A stretch of DNA of 64,000 bases, from assembly GCA_013400155.1 (NCBI GenBank), contig VXBM01000023.1, positions 1,283,750 through 1,347,749 of the forward strand, in the 5' to 3' direction. The DNA is from Helopsaltes ochotensis (lineage: Eukaryota > Chordata > Aves > Passeriformes > Locustellidae). The notes under the pieces were generated by a model that did no database searches, was not told the DNA's origin, and saw nothing but the letters and a program-made list of their open reading frames with translations. A program made the translations under genes and the position numbers. Shown in pieces: positions 1 to 11,165 of the stretch (positions are counted from its first letter, which is position 1; each line of letters begins with the position of its first letter).

Positions 1-804
1 CTGCCTCAGGCCTGGGGATGTGGGCATGCACAGAGGTGGTCTTCTGTGACCCTTGGGTGGGTCTCTGTGCTCTGAGGAATTCTGATGGCACAGCGCTATT
101 GCATTTGACTGTATTTTGGATGCTGCCATCAATGCAGAGCACTAGAGACCTCTGAAGGTCAGTCTCCACTCATCCTTCACTCAGCAGCTCTGACTTGCAT
201 TCTGCATTCTGTGGGCAGGAGATCCCCAAAACCCCAAGCAGGCCATGCTTCAACTCCCTGTGGAAGAGTGGCTTATTACACAAGATAGCCACTGGATGCT
301 GTGTATTAGCCACACACCCATAAAAGTAAGAGGACTTTGGAAGACTTCAGTTATTTCCAGAGCTGAATGCATGATTCCTTTCCTAACTAGTCACTCATAA
401 AGCTGTAGCTCTGTCCAATACCTTGAATCCCAGATTATCTCATTGGTATACATTGACCATACTTCTGTCCCCATCATCCCAACAGCTCAAAGCTCTCTCT
501 ATTCCCACAACTCTATGATTCCTTTACTCTCCAGCAGGAGTTTGGACCCTCTATTTCAGCAGAATGCACAGATCCTTCTCCTGTTACATTTGCTTGATTT
601 CACACAACCGTCTTGTCCTGTGGACTGACAGCGTGTCTGGTGTCCTCAGCATATTCGTCATGTCAATCTTGCACAGTACATCAAACAGCTGTGATGTCCC
701 TCACAGATACCAAGCTTTGGTATCTAAGTGGGTGCTATCCCACTGGATGCTCCAGAAGGAAACTGTTTGGGTTGCCAGAAGGATTTCCCTATGATCCCAG
801 GATC
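1..804. other. Presumed MDGA1 intron, no exon recognised
   Basis: No open segment here has paired splice sites and a protein I recognise, and the short open frames look like chance. Because MDGA1 coding sequence follows downstream on the + strand and the earlier domains of the protein are missing from the window, this stretch is inferred to lie inside an MDGA1 intron. Confidence 0.5.
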
Positions 805-809
805 ACCCC

Positions 810-1473
810 TGTCTTAGTTTGGAAAGACATATGTCTGCCAGGGAAAGCAGGAGCCTTTCTTGCAATGGAGAATGTAAACCCTCTTACTCCAAATTATTTT
901 ATAATTTTGAAATAATTGGGCTTTCAGGCAAAGATATGGGAATAGGAATAACACTTCTTTACTAGGAATATTAAAAATAAAAATGTAGTAGTACAAAAAA
1001 ACCAAACAAAACAGAAAAAGAAAACACTGACAGTCAGAATACGACCTGACACCCTGTTGGTCAGGGTGTTGGTAGCAGTCCAACTAAGTCAACATGGAGT
1101 GACAGATGTGGTTGTGTTGGAGTGGAGATGATCCTGTAGAAAAGTGTAGTTTCCTTCTGAAGGTTCAGTGGTGATGAGATGGGTCTGGTCATCCTCTGGG
1201 AATCCAGTGGAAATAGGCTGTCCTGCTGTTCTGAATCTCAGGTTTTGTCCAGATAGGAATGCTTGGCTCCTCCCACTGGGCAGAGCATCTCGCAATGGGA
1301 TGATGTAATTGTATCAGTCATGCAGTGAGCCTTAATGGCCCATTAACAGCAGATATCCCCCAGAGGGAGGATGGGTCATGGAAGAGATAAAGAAAAACAC
1401 CTCCCCAACTGGTTTCAACAGATGGGAATAGAATAAATACTTTTGGTTACATCTTGAATTGCAACCCAAGACA
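810..1473 (-). mobile_element. Solo LTR of an endogenous retrovirus, with 5-bp target duplication
   Basis: On the + strand the element begins TGTCTTAG and ends CCAAGACA, so its ends form the TG...CA inverted repeat of an LTR. It is flanked on both sides by the same five bases, ACCCC (805-809 and 1474-1478), the signature of one integration. The sequence resembles a high-copy songbird LTR family that I know in the opposite orientation, hence the - strand call. On the - strand an AGTAAA-type poly(A) signal lies near 958-963. No internal retroviral sequence flanks it, so the provirus was lost by LTR-LTR recombination. A 5-bp duplication fits ERVL-like or some ERV1-like elements; the family name is not certain. 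Confidence 0.85.
1049..1069. repeat. Perfect 8-bp hairpin inside the LTR
   Basis: ACACCCTG (1049-1056) and CAGGGTGT (1062-1069) are exact reverse complements separated by the five bases TTGGT. The hairpin lies inside the solo LTR and could form an RNA stem-loop in its transcript. Confidence 0.7.
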
Positions 1474-1685
1474 ACCCCTTAGGTGGGGTTTTCTTAAGGT
1501 CTCTTCCTGCTTGGATCAGAGTGTCAGCATCTTTTTCCATCACCAAAACAGGCACCAAGCATTGCTTTCTCACAGGGATGCTGCCAGGAGACTTGTGCAT
1601 TTGTGACCCTTCTTGATGTGCTTTTTTCAGATTTCAATTTTGATTGTGCCTTTGTTTTGACTTGTTTTTCTATTTCTTTTTCCAG

Positions 1686-1709
1686 CAATCAACCATCCCA
1701 ATCCAACAG
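1686..1709 (+). CDS. MDGA1: Candidate 24-nt MDGA1 microexon before the MAM domain
   Basis: A long pyrimidine tract ending TTTTTCCAG precedes this 24-base segment, and GTAAGC follows it, so both splice sites are strong. Read in the frame required by the next exon, it supplies two bases of a split codon, then Ile-Asn-His-Pro-Asn-Pro-Thr, then a final G. That G joins the AT at the start of the exon at 9107 to give GAT (Asp), leading straight into the MAM start, Asp-Asn-Thr-Cys. The result is a short Pro/Asn-rich linker, as expected between the fibronectin III-like region and the MAM domain. The phase match and splice signals are seen directly; the exon assignment is inferred. It could be constitutive or alternative, or a chance mimic, since 24 bases are too few for a homology call. 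Confidence 0.55.
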
Positions 1710-2637
1710 GTAAGCAACAAGACCTTGGTGTTAATGCTTTGAATATAATGTACATTAGTCGAGTGCTCCCGCAGATCAGGCAAAACAAGCAGCTTCAATA
1801 CACAGGTGACTTTGTCAAATCGTTTTTCCCCAGAAGAGGATGAAATTGCATACACTAGAGCTTCCAGTAGATATTGCCATTTGTTGTACCTTGCGTTATT
1901 GCCGGGAGATTTATGCCAGGGATATGCCTCTCACTCACACATGATATCTTTGTGATGGGGTAGACGGTGATCTTGAGTACCCACCCCCATGCCCCAGCAA
2001 ACAATCTACTTCCGGTAAGCAGGTTACTAAATGTTCCCCAAAATGTTTGTGTTTAGGAATATTTTCTATCCTCCTCTGAGTATGAATGATACCATTTGCT
2101 ATCTCTGCAGGCTTGTATGGAGCACACTCCAGCTCAGATCTGTCTCTTCTGGCAAACTCTTTGAGCACAGTCCCTTTCTTATTCCCCTTTAGTGTCATCA
2201 CTGTTAACTGGCTTTTTTACCATTGGGTTATTTTTGGCAAGATGCAAGCCCATCTGTATTGTGCATCCAGAGTTCCCATTGATTTTGAGAGCAGAATACA
2301 CAATGTCTAAGAAGGATGTTCTTTAACACCAACATGACAGTGCCCATTGAGCATAAAAGAGGAACTCTAGCTTGTTAGTGGGGGAATGATCTCCAGGGGA
2401 TGCAACAAGGTCCCTTCACTTTGATTTTCTGAAGTAAGCCCAGGCAAAGCTCTTGTGCAGAGATGGGCAGACTACTTTCTAGTGCTCCATGGAGAGCATG
2501 GGGCTGTTTGTCCCTGTTTCCAGCTGCTGAGTCAGTATTCACTGTTTTTATGTATTATTCTATGTGTAGGTAAGTGCTACTGCTGCACTGCAGGGTAGCG
2601 GTGGGGAGAAGAAGCCAGGATTAGGTGATGGCAGAAT

Positions 2638-2677
2638 CAGGATAGGGAGCTATCTTGCAGGATAGGGAGCTATCTTG
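2638..2677. repeat. Exact tandem duplication of a 20-bp unit
   Basis: The 20-base unit CAGGATAGGGAGCTATCTTG occurs twice in a row with no mismatch (2638-2657, 2658-2677). Identity of the copies suggests a recent slippage event. Confidence 0.9.
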
Positions 2678-4599
2678 TTAAGGCAGCCACAAGGTGTTAA
2701 TTCTTGCACATTCACACTCTTGATGATGGTTTGATGAAACATACTCTGCCTGACAGTAGAAGTTTCTTACAGAGTCAGAGGGATTTTGTGGCTCTAACTC
2801 CTGATTCCATTTGCTTTCTTTTCCTCACTTCCTGATCTACTTTAAATATTCTCCATAGAAGACTCACTGGAAACATGGAGCATATTGCCAGGGACCTATT
2901 CTAGAATGTGTCACTCAGTACTTGCTGGAGGAGGCAAACGTTCCAGCCCACAGGTGGAAGTGACAAAATCTGGCCTTTTGCCACTTGTTTTTGCACTGCA
3001 TAAATCACTGGTAAACCCAGAGCAACTCCAGTCCTAATTGTGTCAGTCTCTTGGGATCTTTGTAAACTGAGCCTTCAGATTGTCTGCCTGGGGTAGCTTT
3101 GGCAGCTTGATTGGGTCCAGAACAACTGCAGGAAATCTGCCTATGGTAGAACAGAATTCAGCCACTCCTGTTTTTCATGCAGTAAACCCGACACTTACGA
3201 TTTCCCCTTGATACAAATTGCCCAGCCTCTGGTGGATATTGGGATCTCTGGTCCAGTTGTGAGGGCCTTGCCCATGAGTTCACACCTTGAGACTGACTGG
3301 CTAAAATCTGACCTACCACAGTTACTTTCAGATACACCCTTTCCTTTCAGACCTGCTGCCAGTGAAACATGAGCCCAAAGGCTTTTAGCTCTTTCTTTGG
3401 ACCACAGCTAAGTTCCCCGACTCTCATCCCAAAAGCATGGAAATCCCTCCTGCTAGCATTTCTCTTCATACTTCCCCTGCTACCACCACTCCCAGGGAAA
3501 AGTTGACAGTCGGCTGCTGAGCCAAATTCTGGGAGCAAACATTGAAAGCTCTGGAGTGAAAGGCAAAGATTAGATGATTAATGCCTCTGGCAGTCTGATC
3601 CAAGGGCATGCACAATGGTGATTAATTTACAAACTCTGAGAGTCACTTAATACAATTACTTCTTCATGCATTTTCTCTCTCAGCCTAATAAGATGTTAAT
3701 AACATTGGGGCAGGCATGCGTGTGGCATGGTTACAGAGCCAGGTATTGGGTTATAAAGGAAAAGCAAAGGAAGAGCAGAGGAAGTGAACAAAAGACTTTG
3801 AGAATTTCAACTATTTAGAGGTTACTAATAAGGCTGATTCTTAAAAATCAGTCAATCTGACTCTAAAAACCAGAAATTTTATTTTAAAAACTTCCCAAGA
3901 ATTATCTTAATTCTAAGATTTTACCTTAAAGTTCTCTTAGAATAACTGACTGTTTTAATGTCATGACCAAATTCCAGTGCTGGGGCATCTGCTTTGTCCT
4001 TACCTTTTCTGCAGTTTTATTCTGATACAACTTTTGCTTTCTAAACTAAACTCTGGAGTGCTGCCCCACAAGCCATTCCAGCTCCTCATCCCTGGATGTT
4101 TTAGTTTCCCTTGTTTTATCAGATGTAACCTTGTAACCCTGGTGATGAGGTCATTAAGAAGAATATGGGATAGCTGGTTTATTTTTTGGTTGGCCCAGGT
4201 GTCTTGCCCTTTCATAGCAGCAACAGTGTTTCTCACATACCTGCAGTCTGGCTGTGTGTGGTCCTAAAAACCATGATTTTGGGATCATAGGCAGGTACAG
4301 TGGGTGGTGATCTGTGGCAGGTTTTGGTTGTTGTAAATTAGCCTAACTTGTTGGTTGTCGTCTATTGCTGGTGTGCCTGGTCTCTTCTAATGCTCAGAGT
4401 CCAGAGGAATGAATCCAAGTTTGTTTGGGTAAGAACATGTGGGAATGAGATGTCAGCCTGTGTTTAGAGTTGGATTACTCAAGTTTGTGCCCATTCTTCA
4501 AGAATGTTTTGTAATGCAAAGGTTAAAAAGGTGACAGTTCCTTGTATCCTGATGGCAAATAGGATGACTTAACCAGTTACAGTATTGCAAAGCTTTCAT

Positions 4600-4830
4600 C
4601 CATTCCTACATTACTTATAAAATCCCTAGAAAATTGCAATGGGAGAGACTGTTAAATATTCTTTCATAGATCATGACGTACTTGGAGATCTCAATACAGT
4701 TCTCAATTGTCTTCATTTTCTAGATGGGGAAACTGATGTCCAGAAAATGATGACCTGTGGGCCACACAGCAGGTCTGCAACAGAGCTGGGGCTCAGAGCA
4801 TGGTCCTTTATGCTCCAAGCCAGTGTCAGT
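4600..4830 (-). mobile_element. Degraded MIR-type SINE, reverse orientation
   Basis: The block around 4720-4800 reads like the reverse complement of the MIR core: a TTTTCTAGATGGGGAAACTGA segment, then a CACACAGCAGGTCTGCAACAGAGC segment spaced as in MIR. Upstream sequence from about 4640 follows the same consensus loosely. MIR inserted in early amniotes, so it is ancient. Ends are approximate. Confidence 0.6.
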
Positions 4831-5589
4831 TGTCATGCCACAGCTAAATGATGAAGGCAATTTTATTCAAGTGCACTCCATCTGCTATTCACCCACAGTC
4901 TGCAGCTAGAGTAGGATTATTATTTTTTGCATTCATCTGGAGCCAGAATTTCATAACCAGGGATGGCTTTCCCCAAAGGACTTGAAAGGAAAACCTCCAT
5001 TATGTTTCTCAAGAAGGCAAAGCAAGAAGAAATGCTAATAGCCACAGTAGAGGGTCTTTCCCCTGGGAACACATGGAAGTGTCTGTAACTGAGAGCAAAC
5101 ACCTCTGCACTCTGAGCTGCCATCATTGCAAAGCCTGCCAAGGAAATCTGTTTGGTGAACACAGCACTAAATCCAGCTTTTGAGGAGCCAGCTCCCCTGC
5201 CACCTCCACCTTACCTGTAACAATCCAGAGAACAACTTTTGTGTTCAGTATTTAAATCCACAGCTTGAATTTTAAACAGGAAGCTTCCTTTACACCTTGA
5301 TGATGAGCCAGGATCCCTGGCAAATGGTGAAAGTCTTTAGGAAAGTTTGCATCACACAGTCGAGGTCAAAAGTCAGATCAACTCTGCTGTCTACGAGTTA
5401 CAGCAGGTGATAAAGGTTTTCTTCTTGGCTGGATCTGGCAGGCTTGTCCTGGTGAACCTTATTGATAACCATCCAGAAGTGACATGCTGGCAGTGTCCCA
5501 ACCACACTGAACACTTCTAGTTATTCATGGCACCTCCAGTTGTCACTCAGAGAAATCACAGAGCTTTGCTTTCCTGTGGCATGTTTTAT

Positions 5590-5800
5590 ATCAAAGCACC
5601 AGGAGCTGGAGCACTTGGGTTCTGTTTCCCGCTTAGGCACTGCCTGCTGTGACCTTAAATGTGTCTTTCTGTGCTTTGTGCCTCTATTTCCTCACATGTA
5701 ATGCAGAAGATATATAGAAAGAGGCCTTGCTATGTTACACAGAATTTAAGAAGTCTTGTTCATTAGTTGTTGCAAAATGCCTTGAGCTCCTTAGCTAAGC
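5590..5800 (+). mobile_element. Degraded MIR-type SINE, forward orientation
   Basis: The stretch includes a GTGACCTTAAATGTGTC-like segment followed by GTGCCTCTATTTCCTCA and TGTAATGCAGAAGATA. These match the MIR core order: the GTGACCTTGGGCAAG-like part, then TGCCTCAGTTTCCTCA, then TGTAAAATGGGGATA. It is diverged and without clear ends. The assignment rests on remembered consensus. Confidence 0.6.
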
Positions 5801-6835
5801 AGAGGCGATGTGTTGGAGCTTCAAACTCCTGCACAGCAAGTGGTGTTGCACATAAGATGGATCATGTTGTTGATTAAGCAACAGCATTGCTTGGTCTGTG
5901 ATGCATGGGACCCTTCTCTGTTTTATGTGCTCTGCTAGAAGCGTTGCCTTCTGGAAGGAGCTGCATTGGAGTGAGAAGAGAGAATGCATTCAGGGCCCTA
6001 TTTGGATGTTAAAAGAGCTCTCTGTAGGTTTTTGAGTCAACTTCTCTGAGCAGTCTCATCCATGTGTGTGGCTTCTTCCAAATGAGGCACAGTAGTCCAT
6101 CAGGCTGACACAATCAGGCCTTGGTGCTAAGTTGGGAATGCCGTCCTCAGGTCCTCTTGTCTTGTACAGCTTTCTCTGATCTCCACCTGAGCTTGTGCTT
6201 TCTCCTTAATCTGCCTTTCCTTTGATTTCTGTGCCTCCTCATTTTTTGTTTTTTTCCCTCTTAATCAGTTGCCTGGCTGACCTCTGTGTTACAGCTTCCA
6301 ACTCTGTTTTCCACTGATTATTCCCTGTTAAGGTAATTCTGTGTTGGAGAAAGATCTCATCTTTCTTTGAAAGTCCAACAGGGTCAGAGGTACAAACCGC
6401 CCTGGTGCTTTTGCAAAAGGACAGTCATTGTGGATCCTACTGTGTAAGATAATGCCATTCTAAGAGAAAATGGTCTCTTTTAACTGCAGCTGGCAACCCA
6501 TGAGCTGTAGTCATGCAGATGTTTTTGGTCCAGTGGAGAAAAACCAGGGTTATACACCTCCCAGCAATATCAGCAAGCTTGTGGGCTCCAGCCTCTCCTT
6601 TGAGGACCACTGGGGATCTGATACAGCCATGAACTCCCTTCTCTCAGCCAAAAGAGATGAGGAAGGACCCTTAGGAGCTGTCTTCGGACTCTTTTCTCCT
6701 TCCATCTCTTTGTTCTGGGGATGAAAAAGGCCCCCAATCCCACACAGTTACCTCAGACCCTGCAAGCATCTGCCCTGTCCTCTGCTCCCTTCTCCTTCAG
6801 CTCCAGATGCCATTCGGGCCCCTGTGTTAGGCACT

Positions 6836-6930
6836 GCAGAGCAGTGGCTAATTTGGATTTGGATGCTAATTAGAAATGAGCAGATTGAGCAGAGAGCACT
6901 TAGCCGGGGTTAATCAGCAGTTAAGTGGAC
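6836..6930. promoter_or_regulatory. Candidate conserved regulatory block with homeodomain core motifs
   Basis: Several TAAT cores cluster here, including the palindrome CTAATTAG at 6866-6873, GCTAATTTGG just before it and GGTTAATCAG after it. Surrounding intron is less AT-rich. This is the look of a neural homeodomain enhancer, but function is inference from motif content alone. Confidence 0.25.
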
Positions 6931-7242
6931 AGCCAAGCTCTCGATGGCTGTGCTCAGCCCAAAGGAATGGGCATGTGGTGTTTCCCCGCTGAGTTTACTG
7001 AAAACCCAGCTTGGTCTGTGAACGAGGCTTGCCACACATTGTCCAACCTATGCTGGCAAAGACATTTTTGCAGGTTACCGCAGGAGGCTGCATCTTCTTT
7101 TCTCATTGCTTTCATCGGATGCTTGGAAGAGATGGGCAAGAAGGGGGAACCCACTTCCCTACCACAGGGGTGTTAGGACCTTTGATGTCTGTTTGGATTA
7201 CAGTTGTTTTCATTTCCAAATGGGAGGGGATGGGGAGGATGC

Positions 7243-7280
7243 TAGCCGCCAGAAGGTAGGGTAGCCACCAGAAGGTGCAG
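7243..7280. repeat. Imperfect tandem duplication, 19-bp unit
   Basis: TAGCCGCCAGAAGGTAGGG is followed directly by TAGCCACCAGAAGGTGCAG, with about 15 of 19 positions identical. Confidence 0.7.
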
Positions 7281-8699
7281 TATCTCAGAGTCAAGACTGT
7301 TCATTTCATGGGTAGTCTTTCTTCTCTGGTACAAGATAACAGATTTTGTTATGTGTGGTAGGTGTATGAAGCTCCTGCCATCACATTGTACTGCATCTGG
7401 AGCTTTTGGCCCTGACATTACAGAAGACTTCCCTTGTGTCCCATCCTTGGCACTCAGCCCATAGGATGAGGACCCTGCTCTGTCCTACATGTCCGTCTGG
7501 AGTCACGCATGCTAGGAGGAAAAGCCTCTGCTCAGGAGCCAGAGGAAGTCATCACTGAAGGTAGAAGAATGCAGGAGCCACAGGAGGCATTTGGGCTTCT
7601 CTTCATCTTGGTATGACAAATAATAGTGGGAGGTAAACCCCAAAAAGCTGAGTCTTGCACCAGCATGCCATGGATGAATTCCTAGTATATTCCAAGCCCT
7701 TGTCAAGAGCCTTATTTTCCTTTGTGTGTGTGTTCTTTCATGGCTTTATCTTTCAGTTTCATAGCACACCTCCTTGCTCTTACTTAGAAGCAGCAATTAA
7801 AGATATCTGTGACTGCTGTATCTACATCACTCACTCAGCTCCAAGATCCCACTTCCAGCTCATTTCTCCAGCTGTGGTTTCCGCCCAGGGACCTTTCAAA
7901 ATGCACAGCAGTTTTCACTTCAGTTCTTGGACCTGTTTTCTCTTTCTTTTTTGCCTTTTTTATCCATGTCTCTCCTTTTGTGTCAGCAATGTAAAGCTGG
8001 TTCTTGACCTTTGCTTTTGTGACTCAGAACTACCTTTTTAACACAAAGGTTACAGTCTTCAGCCTGGTCATGTCCAATTCATTCCAATTTCTGCAAGTCC
8101 ATATTGGTTTATGTCTATGCACAAGATTTTTCATCTGTCTTACAATATTGCTGTAGGGTGTAAATGTCTTGTGGTAGTAATAAAAGTGAACCCTATTGCA
8201 CATGTGGTTGATCCTACATAAAAATCTTTTACCTATGTGTTTTATTTTGTTAGGGGAACCAGCATAAGCTGCAAAATCAAATGTGCCTTTTAGCTGGTGT
8301 AAATTAGATGTACTCTGGCCAAATGACACATTTGTCGTGCTGAGCTGACCTCTTCTTCACAGCTGATTTTTTTTTTCGTGTGTCATAGTTCAGTTAAATA
8401 TATAGCCTGAAGGGGGGTCATCTGCTGCTACTTTTTCCTCTCTCCTGGGGAAATTATTCTGCCATCTAGTTATTCGGATATAAAAACCCTTGTAGTCAGT
8501 TTGCCTTCGGTGATCTTTTTACCCTCCTCTACATTTGCCCCTTCAGATCTCCCGGAGAATCTCTTTCTCTTTAGCCATAATAGCTTTATTCCATTTTGTC
8601 AGACCATCACATCCATCAACCTGGATTAACGCTTCTGTAGTAACACTAATCACTGATGTATTATGGGTATTGATAGGAAAAGGGGGAATATTTTTAAAT

Positions 8700-8942
8700 A
8701 AAAGAGGAGACATTTAGATTAGATTTTAAGTGTAAATTTCTTACGCAGAGAATGTTGAAGCGCTGGAACAGGCTGCCCAGTGATGTTGTGGGTGCCCCAT
8801 CTGTGGAAGTGTTCAAGGTCAGGTTGGATGGGGCCCTAGGCAACCTGATCTAGTGAATGGCATCCCTCCCTGTGGCAACGGGTTGGGAACTGAACAGACT
8901 TTGAGGCTGCTTCCAACTCAACCCATTCTGTGATTTCTATGA
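8700..8942 (+). mobile_element. CR1 retroposon 3' end
   Basis: The segment follows the bird CR1 3' region: GCTGGAACAGGCTGCCCAG, a TGGAAGTGTTCAAGGTCAGG part, GGCAACCTGATCTAGT, and a terminal ATTCTGTGATTTCTATGAT. CR1 copies are 5'-truncated LINEs that end in such an octamer-like repeat. It sits just upstream of the first MAM exon, inside the intron. The 5' end is approximate. Confidence 0.85.
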
Positions 8943-9106
8943 TGCCTTCCTTTTCAGCCTCCTCCCGGGGTCAGGGGCTGCCCTTCTGCTCCTGGCTTGA
9001 CACAGAGCCTCGGTGGTGACACGGCACTTCTGTGAGCACCCAGGCAGCCCGGGGAGGGTGTTTGAAAAGCAGCAGCTGAGCAGCCCCTTCCCTTCCCACC
9101 CCACAG

Positions 9107-9259
9107 ATAACACCTGCCGCTTTGAGGACGAGAAGATCTGCGGCTTCATGCAGGACAAGATGGACAACTTTGACTGGACCCGGCAGAACGCCCTGACCCA
9201 GAACCCCAAGCGCACCGTCAACACAGGGCCCCCCACGGACATCAGCGGTACGCCGGAGG
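9107..9259 (+). CDS. MDGA1: MDGA1 exon: start of the MAM domain
   Basis: This 153-base exon lies between a CCCTTCCCACCCCACAG acceptor and a GTAGGC donor. It starts with the last two bases of a split Asp codon and ends with one base of a Gly codon. The product begins Asn-Thr-Cys-Arg-Phe-Glu-Asp-Glu, the usual MAM opening, and carries the first two MAM cysteines (NTC and KIC). It then has DNFDWTRQNALTQNPKR and GPPTDISGTPEG, typical of MDGA1. MAM domains in this family mediate surface protein contacts, outside the cell. The codons are GC-rich at third positions, unlike the surrounding intron, as expected under coding constraint. No frameshift or stop is present. Confidence 0.96.
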
Positions 9260-10421
9260 GTAGGCACAAGTCTGGCCTTCTTTTGGCTTGGCAGGGCAGG
9301 GGAGGTGCACACCATCTCTTGTCAGGAATCTTTCAGCTCTGGGAGCTGATGGGCGGCTGATCTGCTTTCTACTTCACGCAGGGTAAAGAGAGCAGGCAGT
9401 TAATTTGCATGTTACTGATTGGAATTAAACACACAATTAAAACACCCACAACTTTGTTGAAGGGAAGAGTGTGAGCATTAGTTCTTGTTGTCAGCTAATT
9501 GCCTGATGCCTAATGCCCTTGCACTGTTTGATGCTTGTTTTGAAGAAAAAAATGGATAAACAAGTAGGAGACTATCTCTAACACCTAGAAATGGCCCTGT
9601 AGGTTTTAGTAAGCTGTTTCCTCAAAGAAGTTTTCAGGCATGCAAACAGATCTCCTTACTACCAAGCATGAGAGACCAGGCAGGAGCTGCCGGAGGAAGC
9701 CTCACCTGTAGCTGGAGGAGATTGGTGTTACGTATTGCTCACTCTAGCTGTGTGTGGAGTACATGCTCCCAATTTAGCTGGATACTGCGTCCCTCTTTCT
9801 CTAATACGAAAAGTAAATTTGTATGCAAACACATATCTTTGAACTCAGAAAAAAATGGGAAACATCCAATGGCCTGCTAAGGAAATGGTTTTTCCCATTA
9901 GTGTTCAGTACACCAACCTGATTGAGCATTGAAAATGATGTTCACAAATTAAATGGCTAATCTTTTCCTCCCTGGGCTGTTAACAACTGCCTTGGTATTG
10001 TTCTCTTTAGACAACAATATTGTTTAGGCTAGATGTACTGAATCCTCTCTCCCTCTACTTGAGGCAGAGAAATTACTCTGGGACGGTTTCTCTTTCTGGT
10101 GTTTTCCTTGCACAGTGCAGTTGGCTCTGAGGCTCTTTGTGCACCCAGACAGATGTACATGTGCATATTCAGGGGTTCACCTGCTATGTGTGCTCACAGC
10201 AGGTCTGCAGATGCCCGTCTCTCCTGCACTTCCCTGAATACTGCCAGGGCAGGGGAGGCACTGCAGATATCCTGCAGGTGTCTCTGGCCAGGATCACAGT
10301 GGGCACAGAGCAGTTGGGCAGAGCAAGGCCATGTCTCCCAGCCACAGTGGCATCCCATCATTTGGAGGAAGGGAGACGCAGTGCATGCTGCCTTTGCCCA
10401 CCTTTCCCTCTCATTCTGCAG
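9260..10421 (+). other. MDGA1: MDGA1 intron (1.2 kb)
   Basis: This GT-AG intron separates the first two MAM exons. It holds an AT-rich octamer-containing block (about 9390-9475) and otherwise no recognised element. Confidence 0.9.
9390..9475. promoter_or_regulatory. Candidate POU/homeodomain site cluster
   Basis: The block contains ATTTGCAT (9403-9410), the exact octamer bound by POU factors, in the context TTAATTTGCATG. GGAATTAAAC and ACAATTAAAAC follow within 30 bases. The spacing resembles a neural enhancer core. This is motif evidence only. Confidence 0.3.
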
Positions 10422-10556
10422 GTTATTACATGTTCATCGAGGCGTCCCGGCCCCGGGTGACAGGAGACAAAGCCCGGCTCATCAGCCCCCTCTACAACAT
10501 CACTGCCAAGTATTACTGTGTCTCCTTCTACTACCACATGTATGGGAAGCACATTG
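10422..10556 (+). CDS. MDGA1: MDGA1 exon: second part of the MAM domain
   Basis: This 135-base exon lies between a CTCATTCTGCAG acceptor and a perfect GTGAGT donor. The split Gly codon completes the GTPEG of the previous exon, followed by YYMFIEASRPRVTGDKARL. It then has ISPLYNITAKYYCVSF and YHMYGKHIG. The third MAM cysteine (YYC) is here, as is a potential N-glycosylation site, Asn-Ile-Thr. These segments form core strands of the MAM jelly roll in related domains. The exon ends on one base of Gly, which joins the next exon in frame. No defect is seen. Confidence 0.96.
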
Positions 10557-10989
10557 GTGAGTACCCTCTGGGGAAGGGTAAACTCAGCCTCTTGTGGGCT
10601 CTTGGGGAAGATCTCCAGCAGCTGTGCCTGCAACTAGAGGGTGGGAGTCCTACTGCAGTATTCCGAGGGGCAGGGTGGGCTACTGCACTCAAATACTTTT
10701 CCCGTAGCCCAGCAGTGGCAGGATTGTGAGGCTGTCACAGCCCATCCTTAGAGCAGCACCTTACAGTCAGTCTGTCCATTGGACAGGAGAAGAGGGTGAA
10801 GGGGCTTTGTGAACCAGAGGGCTCTGGGGTGGCCACAGCTGCATTGGGGTGTGCAGGCTGTGTGTTCCCTGAGCTGTGCCAAGGGGCTGCCTGCTCTGCC
10901 TGGCTCCCTCCTCTCGTGGCTGTAAGCCTCGAGTGCAGCGAGCACCACAGAAGTGCCTGGCACACTAATGAGTTTCCATAGCCAGTCAA

Positions 10990-11165
10990 GGAGCAACTGC
11001 TAATTCGTCACCTCTTGATTATAATTTCATTAATTTGAATAATAGATGCACTCTTCCCACAGCACGCAGGGTTATTAATCACCTGCTGGACTAGAGCCTG
11101 ACTGAGAAATCAGGGCCCAGGCAGGAATGTGTCCGCCCTTCAATAAGCGGGGTTAATTAACCGCT
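10990..11165. promoter_or_regulatory. Candidate conserved regulatory block with a TTAATTAA palindrome
   Basis: The block carries CTAATTCG, GATTATAATTTCATTAATTTGAATAAT-like AT-rich sequence (11017-11043), GTTATTAATCACC and, at 11151-11162, the 12-base perfect palindrome GGTTAATTAACC. AGCGG on its left is matched by CCGCT on its right. Such a density of homeodomain or HNF1-type sites in an intron of a neural gene suggests an enhancer. This is inference. Confidence 0.35.

Larger units (their letters stand above)
1710..9106 (+). other. MDGA1: MDGA1 intron (7.4 kb) before the first MAM exon
   Basis: The stretch runs from the GTAAGC donor at 1710 to the pyrimidine-rich acceptor ending CACAG at 9106. 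It contains no recognisable exon. It holds two MIR-like SINE relics, two short tandem duplications, an AT-rich candidate regulatory block near 6.85 kb and a CR1 3' end at about 8.7-8.94 kb. The rest appears to be unique sequence. If the microexon is not real, this is part of a longer intron. Confidence 0.6.
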
